Part shown: piece by piece, positions 27,277 to 35,571 of the stretch
How the letters are laid out: each line of letters opens with the position of its first letter
Numbering within the stretch: the first letter of the stretch is position 1
Origin: Erythrobacter litoralis
Lineage (GTDB): Bacteria > Pseudomonadota > Alphaproteobacteria > Sphingomonadales > Sphingomonadaceae
Assembly: GCF_029760855.1 (NCBI RefSeq)
Contig: NZ_SOSI01000009.1
Coordinates: 16,991-80,990 of the forward strand
Reading direction: 5' to 3'
DNA: 64,000 nt
Position numbers and translations under genes: made by a program
Notes under the pieces: model-generated
What the model was told of the DNA's origin: nothing
Databases searched by the model: none
What the model saw: only the letters and a program-made list of their open reading frames with translations

Positions 27277-28281
27277 ATGGCTTCTTCCGATCGTCAGCAA
27301 AACCTCGTCGATACCTTCGGGCGCCGGATCGACTACGTCCGATTGTCCGTCACTGATCGCTGCAATCTGCGCTGTCGCTATTGCATGGCGGAAGACATGA
27401 CCTTCCTGCCACGGCGCGACCTGCTGACACTGGAAGAGCTGGCCGAACTTGGCGAGCATCTCGTCCGTCGCGGCGTCACGCGTATTCGCATTACGGGCGG
27501 TGAGCCCCTCGTTCGGCGCGGCATTCTTGGCTTGTTCCGCGATCTCGGATCGATGATCGGCCGCGGGCTCGATGAGGTCACGGTGACGACCAACGGCACC
27601 GAACTGCCGAAGATGGCAGCCGAACTACATTCCGCAGGCGTCCGCCGTATCAATGTCAGCCTCGATACGCTCGATGCAGAGAAGTTTGCACACATTACCC
27701 GACGCGGCAACTTGTCGCAGGTTCTCAAAGGGATCGACGCGGCACGCACTGCCGGACTGAAGATCAAGCTCAACATGGTCGCCATGAAGGGCGTGAACGA
27801 CGATGAATTCGCCGAAATGGCCGCGTGGTGCGCCGCAAACGGGCTCGATCTGTCGATCATCGAAACCATGCCGCTCGGCGAAGTGGAAGGCGATCGATCC
27901 GATACCTATCTACCCGTCGCTGCGGCCCGCGATGCGATCGAGGAACGGTTCGATCTCGTCCCCTCGCTCCACCGGACGGGCGGACCTTCGCGCTATTTCG
28001 AACTTTCGGATACAGGCAGCCGCGTGGGATTCATCTCGCCGTTGAGCAACAACTTCTGTGCCGGCTGCAACCGTATCCGCATTGCCGCGACTGGAACGAT
28101 CTACGGCTGCTTAGGCCACGACCAGAAGGTGGAATTGCGCGACATCATGCGCGAAGGCGGGACGGTAGCTTTGGACGAAGCCCTCGACCGCCTGATCGCC
28201 GGCAAGCCCGAACGACACGACTTCGATATCAACCGCGTACAGCCCGCAGTAGCGCGGCATATGAGCGTGACCGGCGGTTAA
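27277..28281 (+). CDS. moaA: GTP 3',8-cyclase (molybdenum cofactor step 1)
   Basis: A 334-residue radical SAM enzyme converting GTP to 3',8-cyclo-GTP with MoaC's partner reaction following. The N-terminal cluster motif is CNLRCRYC, and a second C-terminal iron-sulfur site is formed by NFCAGCNRIRIAATGTIYGC. The protein ends in VTGG, matching the conserved C-terminal double glycine that reaches into the active site. ATG at 27277. It is the last gene before tRNA-Thr and the start of the accessory region. Confidence 0.95.
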   Translation: MASSDRQQNLVDTFGRRIDYVRLSVTDRCNLRCRYCMAEDMTFLPRRDLLTLEELAELGEHLVRRGVTRIRITGGEPLVRRGILGLFRDLGSMIGRGLDEVTVTTNGTELPKMAAELHSAGVRRINVSLDTLDAEKFAHITRRGNLSQVLKGIDAARTAGLKIKLNMVAMKGVNDDEFAEMAAWCAANGLDLSIIETMPLGEVEGDRSDTYLPVAAARDAIEERFDLVPSLHRTGGPSRYFELSDTGSRVGFISPLSNNFCAGCNRIRIAATGTIYGCLGHDQKVELRDIMREGGTVALDEALDRLIAGKPERHDFDINRVQPAVARHMSVTGG

Positions 28282-28289
28282 GAGGAAAG

Positions 28290-28365
28290 TGGTGCCGCTT
28301 AGGTGACTCGAACACCTGACCCCATCATTACGAATGATGTGCTCTACCAACTGAGCTAAAGCGGC
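28290..28365 (-). tRNA. tRNA-Thr (anticodon CGT)
   Basis: On the minus strand GCCGCTT pairs with AAGCGGC, anticodon stem CATCA pairs with TGATG and the loop TTCGTAA places CGT at 34-36. The T-arm and D-arm are canonical and CCA is encoded; total 76 nt. It marks the border between the molybdenum block and the accessory region. Confidence 0.95.
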
Positions 28366-28790
28366 AACAGGGCGCGCCTGTAGCGGAGCCCGTCGCCCTC
28401 CGCAATGTCGAAAACGCCTTCCCGACGATGGCAGGACGCGAATGCGAGAATGGTAGCGGAGGAGGAACATATAGGGAACATGTAAGTAGCTGAAAGAGTT
28501 CGATAATTCCTTTCGGCGTTTTGAAAATACCCCCGGCGATACCCCCACCTAATCGACTTTGCGCTAAGTCGTTTGGCTGGTGCGGTCAACCGCCTCGACG
28601 CCCGTAATGTGATCGACGGCGGATCATATAAGCGGCAAAAACTGGGCCGGAAGCCGTCGGTCCGGTTGTGGGGAAGCAGTCGTGAAAAACTGCCGTTCGG
28701 CTAGCGACCCGGATCCGGTCGTTCCGGTTTGTGCTCCCGGACTAAGGCGTGCGAGCATGCGTGGGAATTGGTGCTCTGCGGTCGCGCAGA
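28366..28790. other. Gene-poor stretch beside tRNA-Thr
   Basis: No convincing gene. It contains a LexA-type direct repeat at 28465-28479 and, on the minus strand, two closely spaced copies of GGGGGTAT (28527-28556 region). Frames that cross the tRNA are translation artefacts of the tRNA. The composition suggests remnant regulatory or integration-related DNA at the edge of the accessory region. Confidence 0.5.
28465..28479 (+). promoter_or_regulatory. Candidate LexA (SOS) box
   Basis: GAACATATAGGGAAC fits GAAC-N7-GAAC, the direct-repeat LexA operator known from alphaproteobacteria (GTTC-N7-GTTC on the other strand). No complete gene starts immediately beside it on either strand, so its target is unclear and it may be a remnant. 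Confidence 0.4.
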
Positions 28791-29759
28791 TCAGGCAAAG
28801 CTGTATTGCTTGCTGCCCGTGGCGCGATCGACCTTGCCCACGTAGCGGAGGACGCGCCGAGCGGCGCTGTCGTCGACCGTGAATTCCCGACCAATCATGC
28901 GCACGAGCGACCGCGACAACGGCGGATCATCCGTTTTGCCCATCAAGCGCGCGAAGATTTCCATCGCGCGTCCGATCTGGAAGGCAACGCGATAGGGAAT
29001 CGATCGAACGCCTTCGACAGACGCGCCTTGCGCTGTGGCGATCATCGACACGAATTCGCGGAAGGTCTCGGTTTCGCGATCCGCCACGAAGTAGGCTTGG
29101 CCGCCCTCGCCATGCGCCAGCGCGCATTCGATCGCCTCAATGAGGTTCTCCACGTGGCACGTCGAAAAGGGGTAGTCGCCGCGGTCGATGAAGGCGAACC
29201 GGCCTTTTTCGAGCGCTTTTGGCAGCTCGGCGCTGAACTTGTCCCCCGGTCCCCATAGAGCCGGAGGACGGAGCGCGATCGTCCGAAACCCAAGGCGATC
29301 AGCAGCAAGGACGAGTTCTTCGGAGCGAGCCTTGCTCGCCACATAGCCGGAAAAGCTGTCGGTATGGAGGCGCGCGCTCTCGTTGGCGCCTCTGGTCGGC
29401 GAGCCCTGGTTGTCCATGATGACCCCAGCTGCGCTCACATGCACGAACCTCTTCGCGCCGGCTTCGCGCGAAGCCGACAGGAGAGCCGCGGTGCCATCCA
29501 CATTGGCCTTGAAATACGGACCTCGCCGCCCGGCGAAGCGGAAACAGGCGGCGGCATGAATGACCGCATCGACCTTCGGCAGGACGATCGGGTCGTCATC
29601 TTCCAGATCGGCGATGACAGGCGTTGTGCCGAGTCGGCGCAACTCTGCGGCACTGCGCTCCGAGCGCGTCAGGGGGAAAACTTCGTGCCCCGACCAGAGA
29701 AGGTGCGGCACAAGATGGCTACCGAGGAAGCCGGTGGCGCCAGTGACAAGTACCTTCAT
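28791..29759 (-). CDS. NAD-dependent epimerase/dehydratase (extended SDR)
   Basis: A 322-residue extended short-chain dehydrogenase. The N-terminal VLVTGATGFLGSHLVPHLL is the NAD(P)-binding glycine motif; YVASKARSEELVLAA supplies the YxxxK catalytic pair and FVHVSAAGV the serine. The start at 29759 was chosen for the nucleotide-binding strand at the N-terminus, four bases after the TetR gene's stop, so the two form an operon. The family reduces or epimerises sugar nucleotides or steroid/aldehyde substrates; the substrate here is unknown. Confidence 0.85.
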   Translation of the reverse strand: MKVLVTGATGFLGSHLVPHLLWSGHEVFPLTRSERSAAELRRLGTTPVIADLEDDDPIVLPKVDAVIHAAACFRFAGRRGPYFKANVDGTAALLSASREAGAKRFVHVSAAGVIMDNQGSPTRGANESARLHTDSFSGYVASKARSEELVLAADRLGFRTIALRPPALWGPGDKFSAELPKALEKGRFAFIDRGDYPFSTCHVENLIEAIECALAHGEGGQAYFVADRETETFREFVSMIATAQGASVEGVRSIPYRVAFQIGRAMEIFARLMGKTDDPPLSRSLVRMIGREFTVDDSAARRVLRYVGKVDRATGSKQYSFA

Positions 29760-29763
29760 AGCT

Positions 29764-30336
29764 TCAATCCTTCTGTTGCCGCAGAATGGCGTTGAGCGAA
29801 CCATCGCGGAGACTTTTCAGGACGTTGTTCGTCGGGGTCTTGCTACCCCTTAGATGGGCGGTGACGAAAAGCAGGGATGCGCTGTTCACGGAGGCCCACA
29901 TCCAGTCGGCAGCCGATTCGACGTCGGTCGCGAGCTGGCCATCGACCTCAATCCTCCGGAGCTGAATTCGCAGCAGATCAAACGCCTGCCGCGCAGCCGG
30001 AATCTCTCCCCCGGCGAGTACGCGGCTGAGCATCGCGGCGTAGAGACGCGGTCTTTCAGCGGCGAAGAGGACATAATCGTCCCACCCATTGGTGAGCGCT
30101 GCGCTGGCGTCGTCGCCCTGCTCAGCAGCGTATTTGCGATTTAAAAACTGCTCGAACGCCACGGTCGTTGCGGCGCTGAGCAACCCATCGGCATTGCCGA
30201 AATGATGGTACAGGGTCGGTGCCGAAAGGCCGGCGATCGAAAGCACGGATCGCGTCGAAAACGTCGCCTCGCCGCCTTCTTCGAGCACCTTCAGTGCCGC
30301 CAGTATCAAGGTGTCTCGTGCGTTCATAGGAACCAT
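29764..30336 (-). CDS. TetR-family transcriptional repressor
   Basis: A 190-residue regulator with an N-terminal helix-turn-helix (STRSVLSIAGLSAPTLYHHFGNADGLL, about residues 27-53) and a variable ligand domain. Translation may begin at 30336 or at the ATG at 30327; neither has a clear ribosome binding site, so a leaderless message is possible. Two copies of the palindrome TATAGC-N3-GCTATA lie over and just upstream of the start, which indicates autoregulation. It is cotranscribed with the SDR gene downstream and probably controls it in response to that enzyme's substrate. Confidence 0.88.
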   Translation of the reverse strand: MVPMNARDTLILAALKVLEEGGEATFSTRSVLSIAGLSAPTLYHHFGNADGLLSAATTVAFEQFLNRKYAAEQGDDASAALTNGWDDYVLFAAERPRLYAAMLSRVLAGGEIPAARQAFDLLRIQLRRIEVDGQLATDVESAADWMWASVNSASLLFVTAHLRGSKTPTNNVLKSLRDGSLNAILRQQKD

Positions 30337-30375
30337 ATAGCGGCGCTATAGAAGGCTGTTTATAGCAGTGCTATA
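30336..30375. promoter_or_regulatory. Twin TetR operator
   Basis: TATAGCGGCGCTATA (30336-30350) and TATAGCAGTGCTATA (30361-30375) are two perfect 6-3-6 palindromes whose starts are 25 bp apart. The first touches the TetR start codon. Their position and symmetry fit binding of two dimers of the adjacent TetR protein, blocking its own promoter. Confidence 0.75.
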
Positions 30376-30436
30376 GAAACTTTACGAATAAGCCGCATTC
30401 GGCCAAACGCGCGCTAGGCGGTATTGGGCGCTCGCA

Positions 30437-30661
30437 GTGAGCATAAGCTCGGTCGCATCGTAGGTCGCGCTCGTCACCGGCGCTAGTTCAGGTATCAAAA
30501 CGGCCATCGCGCAACGACTTCAGGATTCCAGCTCGACCGTCATCGTGACCGGCCGGAACCGGGATACGATTACTGCCGCGGCCGAAGGCGTTGGCGAAGT
30601 GCTTACCGCTGAACGGTTCTGGACGGACGCTTACATCGCTACGAACGTCGGGTTTCCACCC
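30437..30661 (+). pseudogene. SDR-family oxidoreductase remnant, truncated by IS element
   Basis: Reading from GTG at 30437, an in-frame TAG occurs at 30461-30463, then VALVTGASSGIKTAIAQRL and STVIVTGRNRDTI, clearly the nucleotide-binding start of a short-chain dehydrogenase. Similarity fades after about 60 residues, and an IS1182-like element begins at 30662. The second glycine-motif position reads SSGIK rather than SSGIG, another sign of decay. It is a dead fragment, already damaged independently of the insertion. Confidence 0.65.
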
Positions 30662-32188
30662 TATTCTGTTGAAGAAGTCGCAGGCGGAGCACGGTCGGGC
30701 TCGCGTCTGAACCGGGCGAGCGGGTTTACCGCGCCGCTCAGGCGGGTGCGAGCCCTGCGACCGGCCGCATCTTGGCCAGCTTACGAAGGTTCTGGGCTGC
30801 AGCGGCGAGATCGAACTCGTGTTTGGCTCCATTCGGACCGCGCAGGCGCAAGCGGTCCAGTTTGAGGATGCGTTTCAGGTGCGCGAACAGCATCTCGACC
30901 TTCTTGCGCTGGCGCCGTGAGACGAGGTAGGCATCGCTGGTCGCAATATCGCGGGCCATATCGCGGGCGCCTTCATGGACCGAGCGCATGATCTTGCGCG
31001 CCGCCAGCTTCGGCGTGCAACGTTGCTTGAGCCCGCAGGCGCCGCAGTCCTTCTCGCGGGCCCGGTAGCGGATGAAGCCATCGGCATTGGCGCGCGGACG
31101 CGGGGTGCTGAAGTTGCGGTTGGATGGACGAAGGCGATTGCCGCCGGGGCAGGTAGAGCTGTCGTCTTCATGGTCGAAGGTGAAGGCCGACCGCTCGAAG
31201 GTATCATCGCACCGCGCGGACTTGTCGAACACCGGGATATGCGACTCGATGCCGCGGTCCTCGACCAGCCAGGCCAAGTTCGGCGCGGAGCCGTAAGCCG
31301 TGTCGGCTACCAGCTTCTCGGGCCACAGGCCGAAGCGCTCCTGCGTGCGCTCGATCATCCGGCGCTGGGCGGTGACCTCGGCCTGGCGGATCGCGGTCGT
31401 CGCCTCTATATCGACGATCACCGCATGGTCGAGATCGATCAGATAGTTCGTGCTGTAAGCGTAGAAGGCCGATCCGCGCGTCGCCGCGGTCCAGCGCGAT
31501 GCCGGGTCGGTGAGATTGATGCGCTTGGGCGTCACCGGGGTCGATCCGCCGAAGGCGGCATCGTCGAGCACGTCGAGATACTCGGCCACCGCGCGGCCCG
31601 CCACATCGGGAGGCAACCCTTCCTCGCCCGTCACCGAACGCTGGCGATGCACATCGGCCCGGATCAGGCTGGCATCGACGGCGAAGCCCTCGGCGCCTAC
31701 TAGACCCTCGGTCATACAGCGCTCAACGGTCGTCTCGAACAGCTTGCGCAGCAGGTCGCTGTCGCGGAACCGGCCGTGACGGTTTTTCGAGAAGGTCGAG
31801 TGGTCTAGCACCGCGCCGTCGAGATCGAGCCGGCAGAACCAGCGATAGGCGAGATCCAGATGAACCTCCTCGCACAGACGCCGCTCCGAGCGGATGCCCA
31901 TGCAGTAGCCCACGATCAGCATCCGGATCATCAACTTTGGATCGATCGATGGCCGACCCATCGCGCTGTAGAACGGCTTCAGGTGCTCGCGGATACCCGT
32001 CAGATCGACGAACCGGTCGATCGCGCGCAGAAGGTGATCGTCAGGCACGTGATCCTCGATGCGGAAGCTATAGAACAGCGCCTCCTGCATCACCGTCCGC
32101 TCGCCCATCATCGTCAAGTCTCCGCCTGCCTGCGAAAACTGAATCAGGACTTCACGCCAACCGCAAGCGGGAGTTTTTCAACAGAATA
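30662..32188 (-). mobile_element. Complete IS1182-like insertion sequence
   Basis: About 1.53 kb bounded by inverted ends beginning TATTCTGTTGAA on both sides (left from 30662, right as its complement up to 32188); the match continues with one or two differences. A 5-bp direct repeat CACCC flanks it at 30657-30661 and 32189-32193, the target site duplication. It contains a single intact transposase. Intact ends, duplication and gene suggest a fairly recent, potentially mobile copy. Confidence 0.85.
30738..32117 (-). CDS. IS1182-family DDE transposase
   Basis: A 459-residue transposase filling the insertion sequence. The N-terminal FYSFRIEDHVPDDHLLRAID and MGRPSIDPKLMIRMLIVGYC (DUF772-type) and RWFCRLDLDGAVLDHSTFSKNR regions are typical for IS1182. 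FAVDASLIRADVHRQRS supplies a catalytic aspartate, and a C-terminal CGACGLKQRC cysteine cluster is followed by RRQRKKVEMLFAHLKRIL with the glutamate region. The frame is intact. Confidence 0.88.
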   Translation of the reverse strand: MTMMGERTVMQEALFYSFRIEDHVPDDHLLRAIDRFVDLTGIREHLKPFYSAMGRPSIDPKLMIRMLIVGYCMGIRSERRLCEEVHLDLAYRWFCRLDLDGAVLDHSTFSKNRHGRFRDSDLLRKLFETTVERCMTEGLVGAEGFAVDASLIRADVHRQRSVTGEEGLPPDVAGRAVAEYLDVLDDAAFGGSTPVTPKRINLTDPASRWTAATRGSAFYAYSTNYLIDLDHAVIVDIEATTAIRQAEVTAQRRMIERTQERFGLWPEKLVADTAYGSAPNLAWLVEDRGIESHIPVFDKSARCDDTFERSAFTFDHEDDSSTCPGGNRLRPSNRNFSTPRPRANADGFIRYRAREKDCGACGLKQRCTPKLAARKIMRSVHEGARDMARDIATSDAYLVSRRQRKKVEMLFAHLKRILKLDRLRLRGPNGAKHEFDLAAAAQNLRKLAKMRPVAGLAPA

Positions 32189-32271
32189 CACCCCAATCTC
32201 GGCCGTCCGACCGCGCGTCGCAAATGCCTCGAAGCGGTCGACCGAGGTTTGACGGTCGACCGCCCGACAAG

Positions 32272-32903
32272 TCAGATTTCGGTTCGTTCTGCTAGAAGCA
32301 AAGCATCTTCGACATCAACGCCGAGATAGCGGACTGTGTTCTCGATCTTCGTGTGACCTAGCAAGATCTGGATAGCTCGAATGTTGCTGGTGGCCCGATA
32401 GATGATCGCGGCTTTTGTTCTCCGGAGAGAGTGTGTTCCGTATTCGGCTTTTCGCAAGCCGATCGCGGTCACCCACTCATCGACCAAGCGTGCATACTGG
32501 CGTGTGCTCATATGGCCATCTGGATCGACACGGCTTGGAAATAGGTAATCGTTTGTGGAGCCGCCTCGGCGTTCCAGCCACGCTAGCAATGTGGCTCGAA
32601 CGTCGGCGGTGAGTTCAAACTGCACCGGGTGATTTGTTTTCTCCTGGATGACGGTAGCCCGATTGCGAATGTCGGCACCTGCAACCACGTCACCGATCTT
32701 AATCTTCACGAGATCGCAGCCGCGGAGTTTGCTGTCGATTGCAAGGTCGAAAAGCGTTCTGTTCCTTAGTCGTCCTTCGCGATCGAGATGAAAGCGAATC
32801 GCCCTAATCTGCTTCGTATCAGTGGACGCTTCGTTCCGACATTCTTGCCAGCGTTCCAATCCGGACGGTGACGCGTTGCCGCATCAAAACGTGAGTATCC
32901 CAT
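32272..32903 (-). pseudogene. Short tyrosine recombinase, frameshifted
   Basis: From ATG at 32903 the first frame reads MGYSRFDAATRHRPDWNAGK and NVGTKRPL, the conserved start of a family of roughly 205-residue tyrosine recombinases common in sphingomonads. After codon 28 the match jumps to another frame (TKQIRAIRFHLDREGRLRNR) and continues to the end, consistent with a one-base deletion around 32815-32820. The catalytic residues are kept: Arg in LRGCDL, HSLRR, LGHTKIENTVRYLG with His and the nucleophilic Tyr. A TTG at 32859 could in principle start a shortened 195-residue protein. Confidence 0.7.
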
Positions 32904-33395
32904 TGCGTTTCTCCTCGGCCCGAATGGCCAAAGAGGTAACGTCTTGGATGTCGCGGCTTGGGTTGGTTTCGGACTGTCCGGTATTGGTAGCCTGGTTGCG
33001 TGAATCCGACAGTCGGCTAAAGCCCCCCTTACCAGTTATCAGACAGCCCGCCGGAAGGCGTCAACACCAAGGGTTCGTCAAGGCAAGCCAAAGATCGGGA
33101 AGCCGAGAGGGCCCGTCAGGTGCTTCGTATGGTATCGCTATGGCAAATTACAATCGACGATGTCACTACAGCGATCGATCGCGGAATAGAGTGTCCGATC
33201 ATGATTGGTTTCGCCGATCAAGTACTGCCCACCGCGTAAAGCAGTGAGCGCGCACACGTGATCACTCCTCTCGATTCGCACCTTGCGTTCTCGCCAAATC
33301 AATTAAGACACCCGTCGCGGCATTGATGTCTAAAATGTGCGGCCCCCAGCCTGGAACGATTGCGAAGATTGAATCTTGACCCTAGTCATCACGAT
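32904..33395. other. Intergenic region, no gene recognised
   Basis: About 490 bp between the recombinase remnant and a LysR gene. It contains inverted fragments around GACTGTCCGG (near 32972) and GACAGTCGG (near 33010), similar to the short motif seen beside the duplicated VOC segments, but no reading frame with a family signature or good ribosome binding site. Confidence 0.5.
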
Positions 33396-34307
33396 ATGAA
33401 GCCCCCCCTTCTTGACTTGCGCATGTTCGTGGCTGTCGCGAAGTCGGGGAGTTTCGTCAAAACTGCGGCCAATTTTAATGTCTCTCCCTCGGTGGTGAGC
33501 CGTACCATTGCGGCACTAGAAGATCGTTTGTCCGTACGGCTGATCACTCGCACCACTCGCAATATTTTCCTTACCCCGGAAGGGGAGGATTACCTTCGCA
33601 GCAGTGACGATATCATCGCGCGTCTGGACGAAGCCGAAAGCAACATTTGTTCGTCAGCCAGCCCACGGGGGGAACTGCGATTGTCGGTTCCAATCAGCTT
33701 TGCCCGGCGTCAGGTTGCCCCGATATGCTCACGGTTCCGAAAGCGTTATCCGGATGTCACGATACGCTTGCTGGTGTCCGACGAATCCAATGATCTCATG
33801 TCGGCAGGCACGGATGTCGCTTTGCGCGTGGGCCTGCCGCAAGAAGGAGAATTTGTCACCAAGCGAGTGTTGAGGGCCCGGCGAGCAATCTGCGCATCGC
33901 CACAATACCTGGAAACGGTCGACAAACCCCGGACCACATCACAGCTCGTCAGCCTTGATGGTCTCATCATCGTTCGCGATGGCAAGCCACTCAACAACTG
34001 GATGTTCGAAATCGACGGCAGCATGGAAACCGTCCGAATGCCCGTGACCATGGCGAGCAATAGCGGAGAGGTTATCCACGAATGGGCTCTGGCGGGAAAT
34101 GGCATCGCGCTGAAATCCCTGTGGGATGTCGAAGCTGACCTTGCAGAAGGTCGCCTGGTTGAACTGCTACGAAGCACCAGTCGTGAGAGCGCCGACATGT
34201 TTTTGATTTATCCGGAACGCCGCGGAATGGCTTCGCGAACGCGTGCATTCATCGACTTTCTTTCCGTGGAACTGGGTGAACTGGATGCACGCCTCGCATC
34301 CATCTGA
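33396..34307 (+). CDS. LysR-family transcriptional regulator
   Basis: A 303-residue regulator. The winged helix-turn-helix is at residues about 6-65 (LRMFVAVAKSGSFVKTAANF and SVVSRTIAALEDRL), followed by a periplasmic-binding-like effector domain. It belongs to the CrgA/AaeR-like subgroup (ELRLSVPISFARRQVAPICS). ATG at 33396 was chosen over an in-frame TTG at 33360. It is upstream of a DUF2141 lipoprotein on the same strand; no obvious divergent target gene is adjacent. Confidence 0.88.
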   Translation: MKPPLLDLRMFVAVAKSGSFVKTAANFNVSPSVVSRTIAALEDRLSVRLITRTTRNIFLTPEGEDYLRSSDDIIARLDEAESNICSSASPRGELRLSVPISFARRQVAPICSRFRKRYPDVTIRLLVSDESNDLMSAGTDVALRVGLPQEGEFVTKRVLRARRAICASPQYLETVDKPRTTSQLVSLDGLIIVRDGKPLNNWMFEIDGSMETVRMPVTMASNSGEVIHEWALAGNGIALKSLWDVEADLAEGRLVELLRSTSRESADMFLIYPERRGMASRTRAFIDFLSVELGELDARLASI

Positions 34308-34395
34308 AGAAGCGCAATACACCATTGTCCAAATCGCAATAAACCCGTTGCTGTCACGAGCATTGATACCCTGAGACAACCGAAGGAGATCATAC

Positions 34396-34887
34396 GTGAC
34401 CAAACCAATCTGCAATGCCTTTCTCGCGACCACTGCGAGCCTAGCGATCATCGCTTGCTCAACCCAGTCGGCCGAAACCAATGCGATGGAATCCGATACC
34501 GGAACCGAAAGTGCCGCGATGGCCGAACCGATGGGGATGCCTGTCACGGTGACGATCAACGGCGTACAGCCCGGCGGCGGCCAGGTTTTCGTAGCATTGC
34601 AAAGCGAAGGCGAATTTTTGCAAGCGGCAGGTACGTACAAGACCAAAGTGGATGCGAGTTCAGCATCGGTAACCGCCACATTCGAGGACGTTGCACCGGG
34701 GTCGTATGTTGCAGCCGCTGTCCATGACGAGAATGCGGATGGCGAGATCGAACTGGGCGGTCGTGGCCCTACCGAAGCCTGGGGGATCAGCGGCGCTGCG
34801 CAGAACGGTAAACCCGCATGGATGCCAGCGATGTTCGACGTCAGCGAAAGCGGTGGGTCCGCGATCGTTACGCTGAGCTACGACTGA
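34396..34887 (+). CDS. DUF2141-domain lipoprotein
   Basis: A 163-residue protein with a lipobox-like IIAC at about residue 21 and a Glu/Met/Ala-rich linker, then a DUF2141 beta-sandwich (VTVTINGVQPGGGQVFVALQ to the C-terminus, including YVAAAVHDENADGEIELGG and PTEAWGISG). The domain is a periplasmic, transthyretin-like fold of unknown function. It starts at GTG 34396 after AAGGAG. A strong terminator follows at 34905. Confidence 0.85.
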   Translation: MTKPICNAFLATTASLAIIACSTQSAETNAMESDTGTESAAMAEPMGMPVTVTINGVQPGGGQVFVALQSEGEFLQAAGTYKTKVDASSASVTATFEDVAPGSYVAAAVHDENADGEIELGGRGPTEAWGISGAAQNGKPAWMPAMFDVSESGGSAIVTLSYD

Positions 34888-34904
34888 TAAACCTTTCCTC
34901 CTGA

Positions 34905-34940
34905 AAGGCTGGCCGGCTCCCCTCCGGCCAGCCTTTTACA
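34905..34940 (+). terminator. Rho-independent terminator after DUF2141 gene
   Basis: AAGGCTGGCCGG (34905-34916) pairs perfectly with CCGGCCAGCCTT (34924-34935) across a 7-nt loop, followed by TTTTACATTTT. A 12-bp GC-rich stem with a T-rich tail. Confidence 0.88.
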
Positions 34941-35040
34941 TTTTCAGAAGTCAGTATTTACTTTTTCAAAGCATCTTCGCACTTACGTTTCCGGGATACG
35001 CTTTACATCTGGGAATGAGCCTGATTTCGGAGATACCTAA

Positions 35041-35571
35041 ATGACACATTCTCTTTCCCGTGGTATCGAACACATCGGAATGACGGTTCCGAACCACGAG
35101 ACCGCGGTGCGCTTTTTTGGAGATGCGCTGGGTGCAGAAATTCTTTTCTCGCTGGTCACCAAGTCCGACGAGTCGATGGGCGCTGAAGAGCTGGGGCCCA
35201 AAAACGGTCTAGCTGCGGGTACCGCCATCGTTGCCGTGACCATGATGCGCCTGCGTAATGGTCCAAATCTCGAGATTTTCGAAATCGACTATCCGAAAGG
35301 CCAACCCGTTCGCGGCATAGCAGAGTTCGGCTTGCATCATATCAGCTTGACGGTCGACGATATGGAAGCAGTCACGAAGCGTTTCGAAGATGCCGGGGGA
35401 ACCTTGCTGGAGGGGCCGTATGACCTTACCGGCCAGGAGGCTGGCGAAGGCAATCGCGGACGCTTCGGCCGGACACCCTGGGGCTTGCTGATCGAATTCG
35501 AAAGCTTTGGATCGCCGATCGAATATGATGCCGAAGCGCGCGCGCGCCGATGGTTTCCAGACGAGGGCTGA
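35041..35571 (+). CDS. VOC-family (glyoxalase-like) protein
   Basis: A 176-residue vicinal oxygen chelate protein with two beta-alpha-beta-beta-beta modules: IEHIGMTVPNHETAVRFFGD at the start and FGLHHISLTVDDMEAVTKRF from about residue 97. Histidines in the first strand of each module and a glutamate in LLIEFESFG fit a metal site. The family includes glyoxalase I, extradiol dioxygenases and fosfomycin-resistance enzymes; the substrate cannot be told. A LysR gene overlaps its 3' end. Confidence 0.83.
   Translation: MTHSLSRGIEHIGMTVPNHETAVRFFGDALGAEILFSLVTKSDESMGAEELGPKNGLAAGTAIVAVTMMRLRNGPNLEIFEIDYPKGQPVRGIAEFGLHHISLTVDDMEAVTKRFEDAGGTLLEGPYDLTGQEAGEGNRGRFGRTPWGLLIEFESFGSPIEYDAEARARRWFPDEG

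Noticed and set aside
28290..28365. Second attachment-site copy of the tRNA-Thr end
   Set aside because: Looked for the tRNA 3' or 5' sequence near the right side of the accessory region and saw no copy, so no island boundaries are claimed.
28111..28548. A minus-strand frame crossing tRNA-Thr
   Set aside because: Its AQLVEHIIRNDGVRC stretch is the familiar translation of a tRNA gene, and it runs antisense into moaA.
32822..33247. A 141-codon plus-strand frame
   Set aside because: Overlaps the start of the recombinase remnant antisense; no ribosome binding site or family resemblance.
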